Below are positions 13,101 through 24,170 of a stretch of 64,000 nucleotides of DNA, piece by piece. The notes under the pieces were generated by a model. It worked only from the letters and a program-made list of their open reading frames with translations. It was not told the DNA's origin and did no database searches. Every line of letters starts with the position of its first letter. The stretch's first letter is position 1. This DNA is from Moniliella sp. 'wahieum'. Lineage: Eukaryota; Basidiomycota; Moniliellomycetes; Moniliellales; Moniliellaceae. The DNA lies in contig RSEE01000057.1 of the NCBI GenBank assembly GCA_003971905.1, positions 62,001 through 126,000 of the forward strand. The letters run 5' to 3'. Made by a program: the position numbers and the translations under genes.

Positions 13101-14554
13101 CGAGTCTGCGCGCCGCGGAGAAGCGGCGGAGCAGCCGCGACAATCTGGCTCAAGGCGCGGACCGAGGCAGTGCTCAGTCCCGAGGCAAAGAGGAGATCGA
13201 GCAGGTCATGGACATGGCGGGTAATGTGGGCGCCTACGGATTGAGCCAGGTTTCCCAACGCCCAAAAGACAGCCTCGACGGGGGGCGCGTTGCGCTTGGT
13301 TTGGTGCTGGAGCGCGTCCCGAATGCACGCCATGATGGGCTCGGTGTATTCCTTGATGTGTCCGCCCTCGGCCTTGGCAAGGTCGCCCAAAGTCTGGAAC
13401 ACCTCTTCGGCCACCGCCGGGTCACGCTGCATATCCTTGTCCTTGCGGAGGATGGAGGTGAGGGAAGTGATGACGAGGTGGAGGTGGTGTTCAGCAAAGT
13501 AGGAAGGGTCGTACCGGGCCAAGGTAGGCGTGAGTGTCTTGAAGACGGTACGGCGGATCATTTGGTCGCGGTGGCGGATAAGGTTGATGACGAGATCGGT
13601 AACCTCGTGGTAAAAGGGAAGCATGAGATCCGGTGTGCATTCGAACAACTGCTCAAAGCACAGCAGAGTCCCATGCACCGTCTCCACAGGCTTAACCCCC
13701 CCGCGAGGGAGGAGAGGTTCCTTGGCGGCATGGTACATGCGTTCGACCACGCCCTTGGTCACGCCAGCCGGAGCACGGGTCTCGAGGGTGTGAAGGCAGC
13801 GTCCGAGCGTGTCGCTGGCCGCCTCGCGGACCCACCGCTTGGGATCATTGAGCGCATTGAGCAGGCGGACCAGGTCGGGGATGAGGGAGAATTGTGGAAG
13901 TAGGCAGGCAGGTAGGTGGCGAGGGTGCCGATGGAGAGTACGGCACCATAGTGATCATACTCGTTGCCCAATAGGCGCTCCATTGCCCACTCGCCCACCG
14001 CCACAAACACACCCGACGACTGGGCAAAGTGTTGACGGTGCGCACGGCACAGACTGGTGCGGGAAGGTTAGTAGCTTGCCAGGGTGTACAGAGGCAAGGA
14101 GGGGGGCAGGTACGAACTGAGCGCATAGTTGGCAGCCTGCATGAGCTGGATGTTGTCGGTGGTGATGTTGAAACGGATGGCGGACCAGTAGCGGGGGAAG
14201 GTGTAGTTGCCATCGACGAGGTCGGCGGTGCCGGCAATGGCTTCCATGGCGCCCATGCGGGCGGAGAGCGGGAGGCGTTACCAGAGATGGCAATGATGCG
14301 ACTGGTCCAGCCGCGTAAAAGTCAGAGCGGGCATCGTCAGCGAGCTCGGCGTTGGTGGTGCGGACGAGGGTGTGGAGCTGCTGGACGGCATGGGCGCGTT
14401 CGCTGTGCTCGCGGGAAACGAGGACAGTGAAGATCTGGTCGAGGGCAGCGTTGGTCTGGGAGGTGTGGGCAGCGACGGCGGCGGCAGCAGCGACAGAAGA
14501 CGAGTCGATGCGGGCGGCGGTGGAGGCCGGCGCGAGCGGGACGAAGGACGGCAT
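7180..14554 (-). CDS. TOR: TOR serine/threonine kinase (PIKK family)
   Basis: TOR is the catalytic core of TORC1/TORC2 and controls growth from nutrient signals. Read right to left it shows N-terminal HEAT repeats (about 14480-11010), FAT (about 11010-8800), FRB (about 8790-8420), kinase (about 8400-7480) and FATC. The kinase shows [10 protein letters not shown] and H-I-D-F-G-D-C-F-E near 7830-7730. The FRB keeps the Ser of I-V-S-K-E-L-I-R and the Trp of N-S-A-W-E-F-Y-Y, so rapamycin sensitivity is expected. A 91-bp intron (7199-7289) precedes a tiny last exon completing V-G-W-C-S-F-W, the canonical TOR C terminus. A second intron (11966-12031, branch CTGAC) lies in the HEAT region. Roughly 2,400 residues match the family. 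The coding blocks change frame many times without loss of similarity. I chose ATG at 14554; an in-frame ATG at 14752 would add a Pro/Ser-rich leader encoded by a microsatellite. Confidence 0.96.
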
Positions 14555-15313
14555 GGCCTCCAGTCCAGTCCGGGGCGGAGGGAGGGGGCGTGCGGGCGGC
14601 AGAGCGCAGGCGCAGGCGCAGCCAGGCGAAGCAGAGAGGGAGGGGAGGGGGGGAGAGGGGGTCGATGGCGCGGACGACGGCGACGGCGCTGGCGATGGCG
14701 CTGGCGATGGCGCTGGCGATGGCGATGGCGAGGGGGGCGGTCGGGGCCGCATTCAGATGGATGGTCATCGATCATTGGTCACCGCTGGGCTGGGCGATCG
14801 GCTGGCTTACGTACGGCACGGCGACCGGGGGGAGAGGAGGCGTTTGGGGCACGGGGGCAGTGTGTTCTGCCAGCGGAATGGGACGGGATTGATATTGATG
14901 CCGGAGTCACGTGCCTGGGCGTGCGCCGCGGCGGTCGAGCCAGCCAGTGGGGCTCCTCGCCTGGTCCCGCGCACCAGAGCACTGTCCACGGCCTTGCGTC
15001 TGCCAGGACACACACAGCCGCACATATATTCCCTCCGACGCACCTGCCTTCAATAGTGCCCCCCTTAGCTCCCCCCGCCACCACCTCCGCCCCCGCATCC
15101 AGCCACGCCGCTTGCCATGGACATCCCCGCCGCCTCCTTTGCTGGGCGCAGCGACAGCCTCCTCACCGCACCACCCGCCACCCGCCCGCCAGCGCCCACC
15201 CTCTGTCCCGCCCCGCCTCTCCGCTCCCGTTTCCATCGCCCTCGTCCTCCCTCCTCGACCACATTGCGTCGCCCCTGTCGTCCCACCTCGACCACATTGC
15301 CTCGCCCTCCGAC
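14555..15313. promoter_or_regulatory. Divergent promoter region of TOR and the 15.3 kb gene
   Basis: About 760 bp separate the two divergent starts. A 12-bp tandem repeat built from GGCGAT and GGCGCT occupies about 14688-14741, on the TOR side, and probably lies in the TOR 5' UTR or leader. CT-rich stretches near 15060-15110 precede the rightward gene. No clear TATA box is seen. Confidence 0.45.
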
Positions 15314-16839
15314 ATGGGAGACAGCTGGGACGCGTTGCTCTCCGACCCACCTGCCTTCCACCATCGTAGCGACGACAGTCATGGTAGGAGCAGTAGTGCC
15401 TTCTCCTTCACGTCGCCCCACGCGCTCCACAATCCCCCAGTCCCCGTCGCCATCGGCATCCGTCAGAAGCGTTCCATTGTTCCCCTCCACCGTCTCGGAT
15501 GATCTGGAGGACAGTTGGTTCCCCGTGCAGCTTGACCAGCGTCAGCCTCTACCAGCCTCTGTTCATACTATCGCGGCTGATTCACACATCGCCCCCTCCG
15601 CAAGTCCTTCTGTCCAAGCAGTTGATACGCCAAGCCCGCATCCGTCCTCCTCCTCCCCAACAGGCAACTCACCCCCGCCTCCCTCCCTCCTTCTATCCTG
15701 TCCCGGACCTTCTCCTACAAGCAGCCCTATAGCACACGCCGACCCGCACCAGACTCTCGATCCCAACCCGAGTCCTCCACGGATCCCAACCCCTCCCCCA
15801 AACACGGATACAAATCAGGCCAAGCGCCCGCTCAGGACGATTTCTGGAGCCGGACCTCGGTCTTATCCTCCATCTTCCCTCCGGATGACAATTTATGGAG
15901 CTGGACCTCGCTCTTCTTCCTCCTCTTCCCTCCGTCTCCGTCGCCCCCTTGTGATCCACAAGACCTCTACGAACTGGTAACCCGAGTTGATATCTTGTCT
16001 AGCCCCCGCCCCGACCTGCATCTGGCAACGAAAGCTATCAAAGCCTCGCTCCAGGCTGCCTACCCCTCGTTCAAGGTACGTCCCCCCCGCCCCTCTCAAC
16101 TTCACATACGTATTAATCTGCTCACACGGCACTACACTACACTAGGTTGATATTATCGTCGGCTGCGGGTACACGTTCTCTTCCCACGCATCGTTTGCAC
16201 GCTGCAACAGGTACCCACGGTCTTTTGTCCTGATTCCAGTGGGGAAAAGCACGCGGGACCTAATGGGCCGGTTGTGGGTGGTAGCCTCGCAGCCAGACAC
16301 ACCGTTACTCATCCCCCTCTACGTCGAAATCGACCATGCCAGTGAAGAAGACGATGACGAGGATGGGCATGCGCGCGCGACGCCTACGGCCCACATGGTT
16401 CCCAGAGAAGAAGAAGAGCGATGGACCCACGCCGTGCAATGGGCTCGACAGTACGGCACACTAACCACCTTACCACGGAGGAAGACTAATGGGGTAGAAG
16501 AGGAGAGTGGAGTGGTGTTGCGGTACGGGCCCGCATTGGCCCAGGACTTGATCCACACTTTTGAAGGACGAAATGTGGGCTGCAAACTTCTTGTCAAAAG
16601 CCGTGTGCCGGGAACCATGGTGGGGCGAACGCGACTTTGACTCTGCTTATCTCCAAAGGCAGAAGAAGCAACCAAAGCCCGTAATGGACGCGAGAAGCCG
16701 TGCGCTTCGAACCATGGGGGTAGTATTGCTGACGGTCATTGCCAAGGATGTTGTTTTATTCTGTTTTGTCATGTTGCTCTCGCTTCTCGTCACGGCATTC
16801 ATATATATGAAGGTTTTCCCTTTCTACGCGGCATCATAA
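15314..16839 (+). CDS. Unrecognised protein with C-terminal membrane anchor
   Basis: I do not recognise the family. The proposed start M-G-D-S-W-D-A-L-L-S-D leads into a long Ser/Pro-rich disordered region (to about 15870). A conserved-looking globular part follows, with D-L-Y-E-L-V-T-R-V-D-I-L near 15965. It is interrupted by a 70-bp intron (16076-16145, GTACGT...ACTAG) and continues V-D-I-I-V-G-C-G-Y-T-F and S-F-V-L-I-P-V-G-K near 16220. A later block C-R-E-P-W-W-G-E-R-D-F-D near 16620 lies in another frame, as do parts of the Ser/Pro region, like the frame switches of the neighbours. The last 40 residues hold one or two hydrophobic segments (about 16720-16830), suggesting a tail anchor. 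An ATG at 15117 in another frame is less likely. The intron, frame-2 continuity on both sides of the disordered part and the hydrophobic tail support a real gene. Confidence 0.6.
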
Positions 16840-18264
16840 CAGCTGTACGCGGTAACTGTTTGCCCGCCGCAACAAGAAGCAAGTTCGTGCCTGGGGGCGC
16901 TTTCTAGGGGAGGTGCTCCTGGTTTGGGTATTTTCTATGTTTTCCTCTTGGCGTCTTCGCCAGATCGTATGCTGCACATCCCCGACGTATGCGACTCAAC
17001 AACAGCACTCATGCCGCATGGGTCCCTGTGCGACACAACACTACCAACAACAGCTAGGGTTGAGCAGGTCAATTTGGACACGACGGAGACAACTTACCGG
17101 TTTGCTTTTCCCCACCGCACCCATGAGCAGGTGGACAAAGAAGACGATCCACGGACGAACAATTAAAGATTCAATCTCCTGGCCCGACTCAGTCTTGCAC
17201 CGCCTCCCCGATTTCCTCGTGGATATGCTGTGTATTACTTACACTGGACACCCGCCCGCTAAACGCGCTACCACAGCGTTCTCCACCCCGTACGGAGGGC
17301 CACAGGGACGCCAACCAGAGCAGCGAAGGTGGATGCGTTGATCCAAGAATGTCACATGTCACATGTCACGAGCAAAGGCGGGCTGGCAAGCCTGGCGTAT
17401 TGATTGTCTCCGCGGGTCCCTTCTTGGCCTTCCTATCCCGAACCCTAGAGGTTGGCTACCGTGATTCGGACTCTCTTTTCTTTCGCTATCGTGACTCGGA
17501 TTCTCTTCCTACCTACAAACCCCACAACAATCATCGTTTCTCCCCTCGCGCTCGTCCAAAATCAAAAAGACCACACATTGTATCGGTTTCGACTCGGTAT
17601 CTCACCTGCGTCGTTTCTTCCTCGGGTCCACTGCCCTTGATCCTCGCCTCGTCTCTCGCCTCGTCCCTCTCGCGCTTGGTCCTCTTCTCCCCTTTGACTC
17701 GTTTCCCGTTTTACACTATAGACCTCTTGGTCTCCCCTTGTTCCCCTTCACTTCTATAAAACCTGCCTGTTCTTAGATCCAATGATGCTGGCCCAAGTAG
17801 GTTCTCCAAGGGATTGGATTGTACCCGTTACAAGAGCGTTTAACCCTAACCCGCACGTGACAAAGGTTGATTTCCGCACCGCACTGCAGAGAGATGCGCC
17901 AAGTCGTGTGGGCCACTATGCACCAAAGCGCGTATATCCGCGATGGCGCTTTTCCAACGCAAGCTGCTGTGCGGGGCGTCCAGCCCACGGAAAGGCTCCT
18001 ACACAGCAACAGACAAAGGACGAATGCGCGAACCGGGCAATAGGTCCCGCCATGAGTCAGTAGTACGCGCGGATCAATGGGCGAAACGATGCCAGGGGAA
18101 GGCCCAGGCAAGTGAAAGTTGCAACATGCCATGCAGGGAGATGGGGAAAGGGATGGCTAATCAGCTGCTGCTGTTTTCTTTCTTGCTCTTCTCTCGTTCG
18201 TGGCTGCTTGCTGTTGCTTGCGCGGCCGAGGGGGCCCACACCCACACCCACACCCAGGAGCACA
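16840..18264. other. Intergenic, with a possible small gene on the minus strand
   Basis: Most of this stretch has no supported gene. On the minus strand between about 17345 and 16848, segments such as S-T-F-A-A-L-V-G-V-P-V-A-L and L-I-V-R-P-W-I-V-F-F-V-H-L-L-M-G look protein-like and are bordered by GTAAGT donors (near 17240 and 17100) and an AG acceptor near 16920. They could be exons of a small membrane protein, but no start codon or family is clear. A 30-bp imperfect duplication (GTGATTCGGACTCTCTT and GTGACTCGGATTCTCTT) lies at 17460-17510. The part next to 18265 is the promoter of the SPX-EXS gene. Confidence 0.3.
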
Positions 18265-18399
18265 ATGAAGTTTGCGCGCTACCTCGAGGAGCAGCAGCAG
18301 CAGCCCGAATGAGCACCGCCTACATCCGCTACCGCCCGCTCAAGCGCCTCATCAAGGCTGTCGATGCCCACCGCCCGCCCGCATGGCGCTTGTGCGTGC

Positions 18400-18432
<33 letters not shown>

Positions 18433-21240
18433 CACAGCCTCTGGCCCCGGCCGCCACCAGCCCCGCGCCCTTGCCCTCGCCCTTCCCCTTTGCCCGCTCC
18501 TTCACCCGCGACCACCGCCTCCCCTCGCCTCGTCCGTCCCCTGCCCCCCGCTCGGTCTCTGCCTCCCCCGCCCCGCCAGCCCCCACCCGCCCAAGGCCCC
18601 CACCGCCTCGCCCCCCGCCGCGCCTCCCGACCAGGCTGCTCCCCTCCCGCCCGTGCCTCTCCCGCCCCAACTCTCCATCGACCCATGCAACCATCATCCC
18701 GCCCTACAGTGCCATCGCCCGCCCCGCACGCCCCCGCCCAGCCACCAAGCCTCCCACGCGACCGACCCTGACCCTGACGCCGACGCCGACGCCGACGCTG
18801 ACGCCGAGACCGAGGCAGAGAAGCGCCCGGACGAAGCAACCCAGGCCCTGCTGCATTTGTTCTTGCCTCGTTTGATGTCGAGGAGCGCAAAGTATTTGCC
18901 GTGCTCGATACTGAGATGGCACGTATCTTGTCCTTTTACGAGGAACGACGTAACGAGGCCGAGGCGCGGTTTGAGCAGATTGCCATGCAACTCAAAGAAC
19001 TTGCTGAGCACCGTATGCGCTACCGTGCTGCTCGCGCTCACCATGTCCTATCTCCCTCCTCGGCCCATGCGTCCGGGATCAACCTCAATGCCAACCTGCA
19101 TCCGCTGCACAGTGTCCCCGTTACCCGCATCGTCCCGCGCAAGGCCATGCCACCAACCTCAACGACAACACCGACTCTGCCTCTGACGCCTACTGACCCG
19201 CTTACCGATTGTACTGTCGCGCCTCCCGGGCCGGAACAAGATCCCGGGTACGAGCGCCGAGCCCAGGCCATGATGGCTATCCCTTCCATTTTGCCTGGTG
19301 CAGCCAACATGGCCCTTCCGTCGGCCCAAGACGCCTTGGCGGCCGTCGAGTTTGATCCGGAAGGGTACAAGTCGGCCCGGAGGGCGGTCAAGGCGGCAGT
19401 GCTGGAGCTTTACCGCCAATTGCACATTCATACACTCGTTCCAGTTTTCTGTGTCGGGTGGGCATGGTCAAGATTCTCAAAAAGGCATCCAAGACGTGGG
19501 GGTACCAGTAAGTGAGCCTTACTTGGCCGCACGCGTCACTCCCACCGCCTTGGTTACCGACGATAGCATTACCCGTCTTGTCAAGGCAACCGAGGACTTG
19601 TATGCGGCGTTTTATGAGCATGGCGATCGCAAACGTGCCTTGGCACGGTTACGAGGACAACCGGTGGTACTACCCTTTTCCCTGCTGCGCACACTGGTCG
19701 GCATTTGAAGGCTGGCTTGTTTCTGGTGTTGCTGTGTGCTCCACTGCGCAGGATTGGTACAGATGATGCGACCAGATACCAAAGAGGTATTCCAGATTGG
19801 CAACCGCTGTTACGTGTGTACGGTGCATTTCTCATCATCAGCGTGTTTGCCATCTTGTTTGGTGTCAATTTGCTCGTCGGCATATCTGGCGCGTTAATGC
19901 CCCCTTTATCTTTCAGTTTGATTTACGTTCTACCCTCCATCCCATGCAATACTTTCCTCTCCCTTGCTCACCATGATCCTCGCCATCTTCTTTTGGCTCT
20001 CCTTCCTCGACCCTTTCCCGCACGCTATGCTCCCACCACATGGCCTGTCGTACGTCTCCCCCCCTCCTCCCTTGCTGCCGACGCCTCCGTCTCTGTCTCG
20101 CCGCACCCCGATGCGGAGGGACCCAGACAGGATGCAGGATGCAGGATGTCTGACTGACTGACTGACGTACACCATTGAACATTGAGCGGACAGGTCTGGT
20201 TGGTGGTAGTGGCGGTACTTGTGCTGAATCCGTTTCCGGTGTTTCATCTACGTTCACGCGAGTGGCTCGTGCGTACCTTGCTGCGTCTATTGACGGGCGG
20301 TGTGTTACCAGGTACACAATGGAGTGTGCAGTTCAAAGACTTTTTCTTGGGTGACGAGCTGAACAGCTTACAATTTTCCCTCTCGGCGCTATGGGTGGTC
20401 GGGTGCAGCGCGGATGACCATTGGGCAGTTGGATCGTGTGACTTTAACCACACCTGGTGGCGAGCGGCGCTCATGGCACTCTTCCCGTTCTTACGTCTAA
20501 CCCAATGTTGGCGCCGTTGGTTCGATTCCCGTCGGACCGACCATATCCATCTAGTCAACGCGGGCAAGTACGCCCTGGCTACCACCCAATCTTTCATTTA
20601 CGTTTACTGGCGTATGCATGGTTCTCCTCGTACTGGCGGCGTGACGGGCACGTACGCTACCATCTCCTCTGCCTACTCACTCTACGCTGCCGCCTGGGAC
20701 ATCCTAATGGACTGGTCTCTCCTTCGTCCACATGCTAAACCTTACCCGCTGCTTCGCTCAACGTTGTGGTACACTTCGCTCTGGTACCTCTACTACGTGG
20801 CAATCGTCACCAACATCTACATCCGCTTTGCTTGGTCCATTTACTTTTACCCCGGCTCGGCATCCCAGTTGCTCCGCGGCTTTCTCGTCGCCTTGCTCGA
20901 GATGGCACGCCGTTGGCAATGGAACTTTTTGCGTGTGGAAAACGAACATTTGGGTAACTCGGACTCGTATCGCGTCGTACGCGATATGCCCTTACCTTAT
21001 CCCACGCGCATTGGGCCCACCGCGGCCCAGGAGGAGGAAGAGGAGGAGGATGCGGAGGATGCTAAGGACCAAGAGCAACATGAACGTGAAGCAGAAGCGG
21101 AGGCGGAAGCGGAAGTGGATGCGGAAGCGGAAGTGGATGCGGCACACGGTCAAACCAATCCCCATCATGCCCATGCCTGCCCATCATGCCCATTCCCATT
21201 CCCAGGCAGATGCACACGCTACTCAGGGGGGAAACGGTAA
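18265..21240 (+). CDS. SYG1: SPX-EXS phosphate transporter (SYG1/XPR1 family)
   Basis: These membrane proteins sense inositol pyrophosphates through SPX and export phosphate through the EXS bundle. The start M-K-F-A-R-Y-L-E-E at 18265 is the classic SPX opening, followed by Y-I-R-Y-R-P-L-K-R-L-I-K-A-V. The first SPX helix is separated from F-A-V-L-D-T-E-M-A-R (about 18895) by a Pro/Ser-rich loop that includes a (CAG)10 run (18401-18430). D-P-E-G-Y-K-S-A-R-R near 19355 closes the SPX core. EXS begins near 19790 and contains H-L-V-N-A-G-K-Y-A, W-D-I-L-M-D-W-S-L-L and the diagnostic R-R-W-Q-W-N-F-L-R-V-E-N-E-H-L-G-N (about 20908). A 144-bp intron (20050-20193) joins T-W-P-V to V-W-L-V-V-V. The tail is acidic with Glu-Ala repeats. 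Frame switches occur near 18308, between 19490 and 19520, and around 19690 and 19960. Confidence 0.93.
18401..18430 (+). repeat. (CAG)10 trinucleotide run
   Basis: Ten perfect CAG units lie inside the SPX loop of the SYG1-like gene. The run encodes poly-Gln, poly-Ser or poly-Ala depending on the frame, which is uncertain here because of nearby frame switches. Confidence 0.95.
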
Positions 21241-21292
21241 TGTCCACCACCCGACCACTGCCACGCGCGGACGACGACGGTCCGTAGTGCAC

Positions 21293-21622
21293 TCACCTCT
21301 TCTTTACCTTCTTCTTTGGCATCGCGCTTCCGGCGTCAAACCGGTCGCGAACGCTCAACTTCCGATACCCATTCTCCTCATTCTTCCCGTTCACCCTCGT
21401 CGGTAACCGCGCCCACTTGGTTGCCCTGGCCTTCCCATCCCCATCCCCATCCTCATCCTCATCCTCATCTGCAGCCTCATCCCCATCTGCAACCTCATCT
21501 GCAGCCTCAGCCTGAGCATCAGGATCAGCTTCCTGCTTCCTCCTCATCCTGCTAATTCTTATCCTGTTGATTTCCATCCTGCTGATGCTCTTCCCCCACC
21601 CGCGCTGCCACACTACCCCCAC
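21293..21622 (-). CDS. Possible last exon of a lysine-rich protein
   Basis: An open frame on the minus strand ends 53 bp from the SYG1-like stop, in a convergent layout. Its C terminus is mixed and charged rather than repetitive (R-A-T-K-W-A-R-L-P-T-R-V, then R-K-L-S-V-R-D-R-F-D-A-G) and ends in a basic K-K-K-V-K-K-R, like a nuclear signal. The upstream half is an acidic Asp/Glu run encoded by CATCCC/CATCCT microsatellite DNA (21434-21530). A splice acceptor (TTAGCAG) near 21547 could start the exon. No family is recognised and no further exon was found to the right, so it may be spurious. Confidence 0.3.
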   Translation of the reverse strand: MGVVWQRGWGKSISRMEINRIRISRMRRKQEADPDAQAEAADEVADGDEAADEDEDEDGDGDGKARATKWARLPTRVNGKNEENGYRKLSVRDRFDAGSAMPKKKVKKR

Positions 21623-22368
21623 CAGGCACCTTAAACCTTAAGCACTCGATTGACCGTTGCCTTAGCCACCCCACCCAACCCCAACCCCAACCCCAACCCC
21701 ACACACTCACACTCACATCCACACTCACACTGCTTTTTTCGATAGGTCAGCCTGCATAATGAATTCACCATGGGATTGGGATTGGTACGGACGCGTTGGT
21801 GGGATTGATGTGAGTGAGTGAGTGAGCGAGTGAGTGAGTGAGTGAGGGAGGGAGGGAGGGAGGGAGGCAGTAATGAACGACTGATCTATACTAACGTCTT
21901 TACGTTGGCCACTGCACCACCGCCTCTCCTCTACCGCTGTGGTTCATGATGCGTGATGGGGGCAGTGGAGGAAATCGTGGACTGTAGCCAGTGAGTGGCA
22001 GTTCATTGAAGAGTCCAGCGGAAAAATCGGTTTGTAGCGCAGCGTCAAGATCGTCAAGAGCACGCAAAATCTACTAAAGCCTACCCTGTTATCATTCCTG
22101 CTACTTGCCCACCAGGAGAACGGAGGACATGGGGGAGGAAGAGGGAGGAAGATGGAGGAAGAGGGAGGAAGAGGGAGGAAAAGGAGAGGGAGGAGATTAC
22201 AAAGAGTTCCCAAAACTGTTCTCATCAGGTTGATCAGGCATCAGGTTGATCAGGTTGATCTCATTGCACGTCATTCAAGTTGAAGTTGGTCATCAGGCCA
22301 ACGGCTCTCGAACAAATTCCTCCCCCGCTGATAACCTTACCAACTCCCCCGATCGTGCTCTCTCCTAA
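21623..22368. repeat. Intergenic stretch dense in microsatellites
   Basis: No gene is supported. Tandem words include CCCCAA (21671-21700), CACTCACA (21701-21730), GTGA passing into GGGA (21810-21868), a GGAGGAAGA-type run (22130-22195) and CAGGTTGAT triplication (22226-22258). Confidence 0.7.
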
Positions 22369-22526
22369 TGTCGGAGGAGATCTGCCCAGCGGTCTGCTAC
22401 CGGTGAGAAGGGAGATGGTTGACTAAGGAATGAATTACTGGGGGCAGAAGCCTCAGTCGGGAAGATCTGCTCCGGAATAAACCGGAGGCTAAATGGGCTG
22501 GGCCGCAGGTGACGTCACGCTCAACA
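22369..22526 (-). repeat. LTR, 158 bp, minus orientation
   Basis: Read on the minus strand it begins TGTTGAGCG and ends TCCTCCGACA, the TG...CA form of an LTR. It lies directly after the RNase H end and a G-rich tract of the fossil to its right, so it is that element's 3' LTR. It matches the LTR at 24171-24324 over its whole length at about 90 % by eye, but in the opposite orientation. It contains the short palindrome CTCCGG-TTTATT-CCGGAG. Confidence 0.9.
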
Positions 22527-24170
22527 CCCACCCTACGGCCTCTAAGGCCCCAGGCCCAACTCGGCCTCCGAAGAAATGACTTCTTGACCGAACTGGGAGA
22601 TGGCGTGTAGAAGTTGTGGACGCGCCAGCAGTTTGTTAGCGTGTCGCTTTATTTTCGCTTCCGGGAATTTTGATAGCATCGAAGGTGCCCCCGCCACTTT
22701 GTCGCGGACGAAGTGGTGGCGGATCTCGAAGTGCTTGGCTGCACCGACGCTGCCCACTTTGTGCGAAAGGGCGAGGCCGACAGCGGAGTCGCAATAAATT
22801 GGAACCGTGGAATCCTCGTTCAGTTGTCCGAGTTCAATAAGGAGGTTCCTGATGTAGATGGCTTCGGTCATGCCGGTGAAGACGGCCAGGTACTCGGCGT
22901 GGCCTGTGCTGGTACGCAGTCTTGGTGCTGACGTTGGAAGCGTTGTTCACTGCTTTTCCGACTGAGATGGCAATCGCGCACGCTTCGTCGTAGGTCGCGT
23001 GGCGCGGGATGCGTGGCTGGAACTCAGTGGCCAGGCCCGCCGCAAGGCAGGCGACGAGCATGTCGTCCGGACAGGATGACACATAGCTCTGTAGGCGGCG
23101 GCGCGCGGCGTCGAAACGACCCACGTACCCGGCGCCAGTGTCCTTGCCTTGCTTGACGGAACCCAGGTTGACAATTGCGGCGCTGATGTCCTCCCATACG
23201 TGAGGGCGACGCTTGACGTAAGCCAGGTTGGCAACTGTGGCGCTGATGTCCTCCCATACTTGAGGGCGACAGTAGTCGCGAGCGCGGCGCCAGTATTCGC
23301 TGGCGGAGGCATTCGGCGCCATAGTTGTCAATGACAGAGCCGACGGTGCCGGTGAGGGACGATCTCATCCACATGCCAATGGCAACGTCGGCGTTGATGA
23401 GCTCCTCGTCGTCCAGGGAGTCGTCGGGATCCAGGATGCGGAGGAGGGTCTTCGTGCTCAGAGGAACGTCAGGGTGCGATCCGATGAGGCTGAAGGCGGT
23501 GTAGACGTAGGTGGTCCAGGCTTCGTACTGGTCCGGAGTCGAGAGCAGCTTGACTCTGTGCTGCTTTTGGTTCTTCAGGACTTCGGGGATCAGCACGTTC
23601 CATTCGCGCCTGGGTTCCGCCTTGTCAGGATAGAGGTCGACGAGCGTGAGCATGAAGGTCTCTCTTTCCATGTCGGGGAAGGCCGCCGAGATGATCTCGA
23701 TGGCGTCCTTGAAGCTGATGCCCTTGTTCTTTCGAGCATGCGCTTCATGATGTATCTCTGTTGCTCCGTGGGACGTCCGATCCCACTTTTGAAGTCAACA
23801 GGAGCCGAGAATGCCTTGCCGAGAGACGGCGCACGAGGTAAACCTCTCTGGCCAAAGGCGTCCGTGGTGATGGAGGCCTCGGTCTTGTGGGGTCTGCTCT
23901 CGATGCTCATCTTGCGCTTCTGGGTGGTTGTGGGTTGGGAAAGAAGCGGGCGGGATCCGGTAAGGCAGATGGAGTCGGTTGCCTCGTCAGCAATTTGCGA
24001 TGCCGTGAGGGAGTCGTCGTTGAAGGACATGGGCTCGCTTGCGAGTCTTGTCCTGCGAAATTCGGGTCTGGTCGTCTGAGGTGATTGCAGACTCGATCCA
24101 GTTAGCTCTGGCGGGTCAGAGGTGGGTTCGATAACCTGTCGGAGGAGATCTGCCCAGCGGTCTGGGCAGA
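22527..24170 (-). mobile_element. Broken Ty1/copia fossil: gag plus RNase H end
   Basis: On the minus strand the right part (about 24170-22930) encodes a gag-like protein, for example E-A-W-T-T-Y-V-Y-T-A-F and D-D-M-L-V-A-C-L-A-A-G-L. The left part (22871-22542) encodes the last piece of a copia RNase H, with I-Y-C-D-S-A-V-G-L-A-L. Most of pol is missing. The element is broken, with several breaks, and appears old. A 60-bp direct tandem duplication sits in gag (23164-23283). Next to 24139-24166 is a short piece that matches the end of the LTR on the minus strand, likely what remains of its 5' LTR. Confidence 0.85.

Noticed and set aside
13208-13903. 231-codon open frame on the plus strand inside TOR
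   Set aside because: It is the complement of well-supported TOR HEAT-repeat coding sequence.
17349-17759. 136-codon plus-strand frame
   Set aside because: Biased composition, partly from a small tandem duplication; no domain or splice support.
18279-18890. 203-codon Gly/Arg-rich frame on the minus strand
   Set aside because: Complement of the Pro/Ser-rich SPX loop and the (CAG)10 run; low complexity only.
21671-21700. CCCCAA repeats as a telomere-like tract
   Set aside because: Only about five units, internal to the window and surrounded by other microsatellites.
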